Assembly (NCBI GenBank): GCA_947625665.1
Contig: CANQPF010000011.1
Span: 1-34,041 of the forward strand
Direction: 5' to 3'
DNA: 34,041 nt
Origin: an uncultured Clostridia bacterium
GTDB lineage: Bacteria; Bacillota; Clostridia; TANB77; CAG-508
Shown here: positions 27,377-34,041 of the stretch, one piece after another
Numbering within the stretch: the first letter of the stretch is position 1
How the letters are laid out: each line of letters opens with the position of its first letter
The notes under the pieces: generated by a model
What the model was told of the DNA's origin: nothing
Seen by the model: only the letters and a program-made list of their open reading frames with translations
The model's database searches: none
Made by a program: the position numbers and the translations under genes

Positions 27377-29065
27377 ATGTCAAAAGAAAAAAGTATTAAG
27401 GAGTATTATAAAATTGGTAAAAAAGGAATAATAGCATCAATTGCATATTCTTTCTTAGTAGCAATGACGATAATGTTCCAAAGTAAAATAAAATTTTCAG
27501 GAGTGTGCCAAGACGGGTATACAAAGAATCAGTTTGGAAACTTCTTTTGGGGAGATATTATAGCTGTTGTTGCTTTTACTATTTTAGTATTTTTGGTAGT
27601 TATAAATATAATTGCTTTGTGTAATAGCAAGAAAATAAAAGTACTTAATAAACTTGATGAAAAATTAACTAAGAAGAAATCAATATTATATTGGATAATA
27701 GCTACAGTGTTATTACTAATCCCATACATGATATATTTTCTAACTTATTATCCTGGATTTATTCATGAAGATTCATTGAATTCAATTTACCAAGCTATTG
27801 GGGATGTGAAATATAATAATCAACATCCAGTAGCATATACTTTTTTTATTGAGATTTTCTTAAGATTAGGATTGAGGGTATGTTCAAATCTAAATTTGGG
27901 AATTGCTTTTTATACTATAACTCAAATTTGTATTATTGTAGGTAGCTTAGGATATTTTTTGCTTTGGCTAAAAAAACACAACGTTAAAGGAATATTTATA
28001 GCCTTAACATATTTGTTTTTTGCTTTTAATTCCTGCAATTTAGCTATTGCGATTACAATGTGGAAAGATACTTTATTTAGTATATTATTGTTTTTGATGA
28101 CTTTATATCTTTATGATATAATTGAGCACGACGGATGTCAGTTAAAGATGATGAATGGAGTTGTAAAGTTTATATTACTCAATTTTTTAATTGCCTTTTG
28201 TAGAAATAATGGAATATACATATTAATGGCTGAAGCTGTGATATTGCTTATATGTTTTAGAACTAAATTTAAAGTTTTTAAAGTTTTAAATGTTATATCT
28301 CTTATAATTATTATTTTAATACAAGGACCAGTATACAAATGTTTTGAAATAAATTCACCATCTGAAGAAAAATTTGGAATACCGATACAACAAATTGGTA
28401 GAACCATATTATGTGACGGAAATATAACAGAAGAACAAAAAGAATTTTTAAATAAAATTTTAAATATAGAAACTTGGAAAAAAGTTTATACACCTTGTAC
28501 TGTAGATATAACTAAGTGGCATGGTGATTTCAATAGAGGCTTTTTGAAGGATAATGAAAAAGAATTTATTAAGATTTGGGCACAAATTTTGATGAATAAT
28601 AAAGTTGAATATTTAAAAGCTTATCTAATGGAAACATGTGGATTTTGGGCATTTGGATTAAAAGGTGAGGAATATTATGGAGCACCATGTTATATTTATC
28701 AAGGTAATGATCTAGGAATAAAAAGAACAGATTTAATAAAAAAAGTAACAGGAATATCTTTAGAAAAATTTTATAAAAAAAGGCCAAGTTTCATAAGTGT
28801 TGGAACATTAGTGTGGATTATGTTTTTGGTAGTTACTATATTAATAGCACAAAGAAATACAAAATATATTTTGAGTTTGACACCATTGATTTTTTCTTGG
28901 ATGTCTGTTATTATATCAACACCTATAGCAGTATGCTTAAGATATATGTATATGATTGTATATGCACTGCCATTTATAATAATGTTACCATTTTTGGTAC
29001 AAAATGATGAATCAAAAAATAGAGAAGAATATAGAAAAGAAGTTAGAAAAATAGATGAAAATTGA
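27377..29065 (+). CDS. Multi-pass membrane protein, DUF6020-like (paralogue 2)
   Basis: TYYPGFIHEDSLNSIYQAIGDVKYNNQHPVAYTFFI; colinear with the 24026 gene. Confidence 0.7.
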   Translation: MSKEKSIKEYYKIGKKGIIASIAYSFLVAMTIMFQSKIKFSGVCQDGYTKNQFGNFFWGDIIAVVAFTILVFLVVINIIALCNSKKIKVLNKLDEKLTKKKSILYWIIATVLLLIPYMIYFLTYYPGFIHEDSLNSIYQAIGDVKYNNQHPVAYTFFIEIFLRLGLRVCSNLNLGIAFYTITQICIIVGSLGYFLLWLKKHNVKGIFIALTYLFFAFNSCNLAIAITMWKDTLFSILLFLMTLYLYDIIEHDGCQLKMMNGVVKFILLNFLIAFCRNNGIYILMAEAVILLICFRTKFKVFKVLNVISLIIIILIQGPVYKCFEINSPSEEKFGIPIQQIGRTILCDGNITEEQKEFLNKILNIETWKKVYTPCTVDITKWHGDFNRGFLKDNEKEFIKIWAQILMNNKVEYLKAYLMETCGFWAFGLKGEEYYGAPCYIYQGNDLGIKRTDLIKKVTGISLEKFYKKRPSFISVGTLVWIMFLVVTILIAQRNTKYILSLTPLIFSWMSVIISTPIAVCLRYMYMIVYALPFIIMLPFLVQNDESKNREEYRKEVRKIDEN

Positions 29066-29086
29066 GAGGAGGACTAATAATTAATT

Positions 29087-29443
29087 ATGTCAGTTGTATT
29101 AAGAGTTATATTAATTGTATGTTCAATGATTGCATTTTTTCTATGTATAAAAAAAATAAAACAAGCAAAATTAAAAGTTGAGAACTCAGTAACTTGGATG
29201 GTAGGAGCTATTTTATTAATATGTATGAGTATATTTTTCAATGCAGTAGAATGGGTATCTACAAAACTAGGATTTCAAGCGCCTGTTAATTTTGTGTTTT
29301 TAGTTGTAATAGGATTTTTATTGATAGAAACTTTTATAGATAATATTCGCATATCTCAGTTAAATGAGAAGATAAAAGATTTAAATCATTACATAGCATT
29401 ATCAGAACATGAAAAAAAAGCAAAAGAAGAGAAAAAGGCATAA
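29087..29443 (+). CDS. DUF2304-like small membrane protein
   Basis: 118 aa, TM helices then coiled-coil tail; sits between a GT2/DUF6020 pair and GtrA. Confidence 0.7.
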   Translation: MSVVLRVILIVCSMIAFFLCIKKIKQAKLKVENSVTWMVGAILLICMSIFFNAVEWVSTKLGFQAPVNFVFLVVIGFLLIETFIDNIRISQLNEKIKDLNHYIALSEHEKKAKEEKKA

Positions 29444-29486
29444 TAGTAAAATAGTAAAATTTGTTAAACATTAGGAGAAATATAAA

Positions 29487-29945
29487 ATGAAGAAATTATT
29501 TAATAAATGTATGGAATTATATAAAAAATATAAGGAAATTATAGATTATTTAGTAGTTGGTGGAATTGTAACTGTTATAAATTTTATTTCATATTGTATA
29601 CCTGCTAAAATATTTCACATAGATCCAGTAATTAGTCAGGTTATAGCATGGGTTGTTTCAGTTATTTCTGCTTATGTATTAAATAAAATATTTGTATTTA
29701 GAAGTAAGACAAATTCATTTAAAGAATTAATGACAGAAATGTGGTCTTTTATAATAGGAAGACTAGCTACAGGAGCATTGTGTGATGTTGGACTGTTCGT
29801 TCTTATGTATAATATATTACATATTAATGATATAGTTTCAAAAATAACAACACAAGTTTTAGTAGTAATTCTTAATTATGTTCTAAGTAAATTAGTTATA
29901 TTTAAAAATAAAACAAAAACTGAAAATGCAGATAGTGCAAAATAA
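29487..29945 (+). CDS. GtrA-family membrane protein (putative lipid-linked sugar flippase)
   Basis: YLVVGGIVTVINFISYCI...VVSVISAYVLNKIFVFRSKT...VLNYVLSKLVIFKNK. Confidence 0.88.
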   Translation: MKKLFNKCMELYKKYKEIIDYLVVGGIVTVINFISYCIPAKIFHIDPVISQVIAWVVSVISAYVLNKIFVFRSKTNSFKELMTEMWSFIIGRLATGALCDVGLFVLMYNILHINDIVSKITTQVLVVILNYVLSKLVIFKNKTKTENADSAK

Positions 29946-29994
29946 TTAGTACAAAAAAGTGGATTACAAAGGTATAGAAAAAAGGAGGAAAAAA

Positions 29995-30855
29995 ATGAGA
30001 ATTTTAATAACAGGAGCAAATGGAATGCTTGCAAATTCAGTAATAAAAAGATTTGAAGGAAACGAATTAATTTTAACAGATGTTAAAGATTTAGACATAA
30101 CAGATTTAGATGCTGTTAGAAAATTTGTTAGAGATAAAAAACCTGAATATATAATTAACTGTGCCGCATATACTGCAGTTGATAAAGCTGAAGAAGCTGG
30201 AGAAATTGTAGAAAAAGTAAATGCAGATGGACCTGGAAATCTTGCAATAGCAGCAAAAGAAAATGATGCAGTTTTAATACATATTAGTACTGATTATGTA
30301 TTTGGTGGAGAATTAGATATAGATAAATATTATAAAGAAGATGACCCTAAGGCTCCAGTAACAGCTTATGGAATAACTAAATTGCATGGAGAAGAACAAG
30401 TTAGTCAAAATACAGATAAATATTATATATTTAGAATAGCATGGCTATATGGAGAAGGTCCAAACTTTGTTAGAACTATGTTAAGATTAGGTGAAGAAAA
30501 AGATGAATTAAGTGTTGTTGCAGATCAACATGGTTCACCTACGTATGCAGAGGATTTAGCAAATGTTATAGCAAAAGCAATCGATAAAAAAATTCCATAT
30601 GGAGTTTATCATGCAACTAATGAAGGATATACAACTTGGTTTGATTTCACAAAAGCAATTTTTGAATATGCAGGGATTGATTGCAAAGTAAATGCAGTTA
30701 CAACAGAAAAATATATAGATATGATGAAGATAACGCAAGCTAAAAGACCTAAAAATTCTCAATTATCAAAAGAAAAATTATCTGCTCAAGGAATTACAAT
30801 ACCACAGTGGGAAGATGCATTAAAAAGATATCTAAAAGCAGAAGGAAAAATGTAG
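29995..30855 (+). CDS. rfbD: dTDP-4-dehydrorhamnose reductase
   Basis: MRILITGANGMLANSV...INCAAYTAVDKAE...ISTDYVFGG...AYGITKLHGE. Start at 29995 (RBS aaaggagg). Confidence 0.93.
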   Translation: MRILITGANGMLANSVIKRFEGNELILTDVKDLDITDLDAVRKFVRDKKPEYIINCAAYTAVDKAEEAGEIVEKVNADGPGNLAIAAKENDAVLIHISTDYVFGGELDIDKYYKEDDPKAPVTAYGITKLHGEEQVSQNTDKYYIFRIAWLYGEGPNFVRTMLRLGEEKDELSVVADQHGSPTYAEDLANVIAKAIDKKIPYGVYHATNEGYTTWFDFTKAIFEYAGIDCKVNAVTTEKYIDMMKITQAKRPKNSQLSKEKLSAQGITIPQWEDALKRYLKAEGKM

Positions 30856-30913
30856 AATTATTTAAGGGTGATGTAAATTTTGCGAAAGCATGAAAGAAAG
30901 AGAGGAATATAAA

Positions 30914-31783
30914 ATGAAGAAAAGAAAAGGAATAATTCTAGCAGGAGGAAGTGGGACAAGACTATATCCACTAACACTTGCAATATCAAAACAAATAATG
31001 CCAGTCTACGACAAGCCAATGATTTATTACCCACTATCAGTATTGATGGAAGCTAATATTAGAGAAGTTCTAATAATATCAACTCCTAGAGATGTAGTTG
31101 TATTTAAGGAACTTTTAGGAGATGGTTCTCAATGGGGAATGAAATTTGAATATAAAGTTCAAGAAAAACCTAATGGATTAGCAGAGGCTTTTATAATAGG
31201 GGAAGATTTTATAGGAGAAGACAATGTTGCTATGATTTTAGGAGACAATATGTTTTATGGGTCTCATCTATCAGAAATGCTAAAAAGAGCTAATGAAAGG
31301 GAAGAAGAAGCAACAATTTTTGGATATGAAGTTAGAGATCCAAGAGCATATGGTGTTGTTGAAATTGACGAAAATGGAAAAGCAGTATCAATTGAAGAAA
31401 AGCCTGAAAAACCTAAATCAAATTATGCTGTACCAGGACTTTATTTTTATACAAATGATGTAATTGAAATAGCAAAAGAAATTAAACCTTCTGCAAGAGG
31501 AGAGTTAGAGATAACAAGTATCAATGAAGAATACATGAATAGAAATAAATTATATGTTGAAACATTCGGTAGAGGAATGACATGGTTTGATACAGGAACA
31601 CATGATGCATTAATAGAAACTGCAAGCTTTGTTCAAACAATAGAAAAGAGACAAGGAATGCAAGTTTGTTGCCCAGAAGAAATAGCTTTCGAGAAAGGTT
31701 GGATTACACCAGAACAATTATCTAAATTAGCTGATAAGTATATGAAGACTAATTACGGAAAATATTTAAAAGATTTAATTTAG
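30914..31783 (+). CDS. rfbA: Glucose-1-phosphate thymidylyltransferase
   Basis: [42 protein letters not shown]... Confidence 0.96.
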   Translation: MKKRKGIILAGGSGTRLYPLTLAISKQIMPVYDKPMIYYPLSVLMEANIREVLIISTPRDVVVFKELLGDGSQWGMKFEYKVQEKPNGLAEAFIIGEDFIGEDNVAMILGDNMFYGSHLSEMLKRANEREEEATIFGYEVRDPRAYGVVEIDENGKAVSIEEKPEKPKSNYAVPGLYFYTNDVIEIAKEIKPSARGELEITSINEEYMNRNKLYVETFGRGMTWFDTGTHDALIETASFVQTIEKRQGMQVCCPEEIAFEKGWITPEQLSKLADKYMKTNYGKYLKDLI

Positions 31784-31840
31784 TTTTTAAATTGGAGTTA
31801 AAAAGCTAGAGATAAAATAAAAAAGGAGAGTTTGTGTTAT

Positions 31841-32419
31841 ATGGGAAAGTTTAAAAAGATTGAAACGTCAATTGAAGGAGTTTATGTAATAGAACCAACA
31901 GTATTTGGGGACAACCGTGGATATTTTATGGAGACATATAGCAAAGAAGAATTTGCACAAATAGGTTTAGATTATAATTTCGTACAAGACAATCAGTCAA
32001 AATCTAAAAAAGGAGTTTTAAGAGGACTACATTTTCAAAAAGAAAATTCTCAAGCAAAACTTGTTAGATGTATAAAGGGCGAAGTATTTGATGTAGCTGT
32101 TGACCTAAGACCTGGGAGTAAAACATATGGAAAATGGGAAGGAGTAAAACTTTCAGAAGAAAATAAAAAAATGTTTATGATTCCTAGAGGTTTTGCACAT
32201 GGATTTATGGTGTTATCAGACGAAGCAGAATTCACATATAAATGTGATGATGTATATAATCAAGCAGCTGAAGGTGGTCTTGCATGGAATGATCCTGATG
32301 TTAATATTGAATGGCCTATGGGAGATTTGTCAGTTAATGATTTATTAACTTCAGAAAAAGATAGTAAATGGCCAACTTTGAAAGAGTTGAAAAAAACTGA
32401 TTTATTCAAAAATTTGTAA
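31841..32419 (+). CDS. rfbC: dTDP-4-dehydrorhamnose 3,5-epimerase
   Basis: DNRGYFMETYSKEEF...VQDNQSKSKKGVLRGLHFQ...GEVFDVAVDLR...PRGFAHGF. Confidence 0.95.
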   Translation: MGKFKKIETSIEGVYVIEPTVFGDNRGYFMETYSKEEFAQIGLDYNFVQDNQSKSKKGVLRGLHFQKENSQAKLVRCIKGEVFDVAVDLRPGSKTYGKWEGVKLSEENKKMFMIPRGFAHGFMVLSDEAEFTYKCDDVYNQAAEGGLAWNDPDVNIEWPMGDLSVNDLLTSEKDSKWPTLKELKKTDLFKNL

Positions 32420-32475
32420 TTTAAAATATTTGTAATAATTTAATAATAAAAAATAAATTGAAAGAAGGATAAAAT

Positions 32476-33444
32476 ATGAATAAAAATGTATTGGTAACCG
32501 GAGCGGCAGGATTTATAGGAGCAAACTTTGCAGAATATTTCGTAAACAAACATCCAGATTATAAAGTAGTTGTTGTTGATAAATTAACTTATGCAGGAAA
32601 TATGGACAACTTAAAAAAAGTAGAGGATAAAATTACTTTCGTTAAGGCAGATATTTGTGACTTTGAAAAAATGAAAGAAGTATTTGATAAATATGAAATT
32701 AATGGTGTAATTCATTTTGCAGCAGAATCTCATGTTGATAATAGTATAAAAACTCCATTTGTTTTCACTCAAACTAATGTAATAGGAACACATACATTAC
32801 TTGAGACTGCAAAACAAAAATGGGGAGAAGGAAGCCCAAATAAGTTTGTACATATTTCAACAGATGAAGTATATGGTTCTCTTGGAGAAGATGGATATTT
32901 TACAGAAAGATCTCCAATTCAACCAAGTAGTCCATACTCAGCTTCAAAAGCAAGTTCAGACTTAATAGCATTTGCATATAAAGAGACTTTTAATATGAAT
33001 GTAAATGTAACAAACTGTTCAAACAATTATGGTCCTTATCAACATAATGAAAAATTAATTCCTCACATGATTAAACTTGCACTGGATGACAAAAAATTAC
33101 CAGTTTATGGTGAAGGGTTAAACATAAGAGATTGGCTATATGTTGAAGATCATTGTGAAGCAATCGATTTAGTTTTCCATAAAGGTGTAGCAGGAGAAAG
33201 ATATAATATTGGTGGACATAATGAAAAGAGAAATATAGAAATAGTTAAACTAATTTTACAAAGATTAGATAAACCAGAAAGTTTGATAGAGCATGTTGAA
33301 GATAGAAAAGGTCATGATTATAGATATGCAATAGACCCAACTAAAATAAAAAATGAATTAGGTTGGTATCCAAAAACAAAATTTGAAGATGGAATAGTAA
33401 AAACAATAGATTGGTATTTAGAAAATCCAGATTGGTTGAAATAA
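32476..33444 (+). CDS. rfbB: dTDP-glucose 4,6-dehydratase
   Basis: VLVTGAAGFIGANFAEYF...DKLTYAGNMDNL...HFAAESHVDNSI...STDEVYGSLGEDGYFTE...YSASKASSD. Confidence 0.96.
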   Translation: MNKNVLVTGAAGFIGANFAEYFVNKHPDYKVVVVDKLTYAGNMDNLKKVEDKITFVKADICDFEKMKEVFDKYEINGVIHFAAESHVDNSIKTPFVFTQTNVIGTHTLLETAKQKWGEGSPNKFVHISTDEVYGSLGEDGYFTERSPIQPSSPYSASKASSDLIAFAYKETFNMNVNVTNCSNNYGPYQHNEKLIPHMIKLALDDKKLPVYGEGLNIRDWLYVEDHCEAIDLVFHKGVAGERYNIGGHNEKRNIEIVKLILQRLDKPESLIEHVEDRKGHDYRYAIDPTKIKNELGWYPKTKFEDGIVKTIDWYLENPDWLK

Positions 33445-33455
33445 AAAATAAATTT

Positions 33456-33483
33456 AAGCAGGTGATAACACTTGCTTTTTTTA
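33456..33483 (+). terminator. Intrinsic terminator after rfbB
   Basis: AAGCAGGTG-ATAA-CACTTGCTT followed by T run. Confidence 0.8.
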
Positions 33484-33622
33484 ATAGATAGAAAAAATTA
33501 TCGTGCAACTTAAATTGCTATAAATTAGTAACAAAAATATATTCCATTTTTCAACAATATATGATAGAATATGATTGATATACTAGTGAAAATATTAGAG
33601 GGGCTAATAGGAGGTTTATCAA

Positions 33623-34041
33623 ATGAAAAGATTAAGTAAATATAAGAAAGTAATAATAGTATTTATAATAATAGCTTTACTACAAATGAGTAGTTTTAGT
33701 ACTATTATTTCGCTTTCAGCAGAGAGTAAGGCAGAAAATAAAGTAGAGAATAAAACGACACAAAGTAATACTGTAGGAGAATCTAGTATTCAAAATAAAA
33801 CTACAAGTGAAAATAAGACAACAGAAAATAAAGTAGAAAATAAAAAAGATGAAACTGAAAAAAATGAAGTAAAAATAAATACTTATCAAGAAGATGAACA
33901 AAATAGCAATGAAGAAAATGGAATTGCAACAATTGCTACTACACAATTAATAGCTAATGGAGAGTATGTTATTAGATCTGCTGCAAATAGTAAATTTTCT
34001 TTAAATGTAGCAGGAGCATCAAAAAATAATGGTGCAAATGT
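33623..34041 (+). CDS. Secreted ricin-like lectin-domain protein, 3' truncated by window edge
   Basis: Signal-peptide-like MKRLSKYKKVIIVFIIIALLQMSSFSTIISLSAES, low-complexity ENK linker, then LIANGEYVIRSAANSKFSLNVAGASKNNGAN (ricin B-like repeat). No stop before window end, hence absent from the ORF track. Confidence 0.7.
   Translation, partial: MKRLSKYKKVIIVFIIIALLQMSSFSTIISLSAESKAENKVENKTTQSNTVGESSIQNKTTSENKTTENKVENKKDETEKNEVKINTYQEDEQNSNEENGIATIATTQLIANGEYVIRSAANSKFSLNVAGASKNNGAN

Noticed and set aside
1-34041. CRISPR arrays, tRNA/rRNA genes, IS elements or prophage
   Set aside because: No regularly spaced direct repeats, tRNA-like cloverleaf, transposase or phage structural genes recognised by eye.

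Overview
Low-GC Clostridia/Firmicutes-like chromosomal window. Left part: 3' end of a NUDIX-domain ORF, a BceAB-type ABC transporter, feoAB (minus strand), a cupin, and rplU-rpmA with a probable L21 leader. Right part (about 7.5-33.5 kb): a large cell-surface polysaccharide locus with an ABC-2 (Wzm/Wzt-like) exporter, many GT2 glycosyltransferases, several large polytopic membrane proteins (DUF6077/DUF2142/DUF6020-like), a metK copy, a WbdD-like methyltransferase/kinase/coiled-coil protein, GtrA and DUF2304 proteins, and the dTDP-rhamnose genes rfbD-A-C-B. The window ends in a truncated secreted ricin-like lectin protein. Main finding: exactly four otherwise normal genes (BceB-like permease, feoB, phosphodiester glycosidase, DUF2142-like membrane protein) are split by one extra nucleotide. 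In all four the break is an in-frame CGG codon, and reading resumes in +1 as GGN (Gly): TCA-CGG-C, TGT-CGG-T, TTC-CGG-A, GCA-CGG-A. A by-eye scan found no other in-frame CGG in any coding region of the window, while about 40 out-of-frame CGG trinucleotides in coding regions carry no indel. This suggests that CGG is an unassigned or hungry codon at which ribosomes shift +1 (or that CGGN is read as a quadruplet Gly codon), rather than four unrelated pseudogenes.
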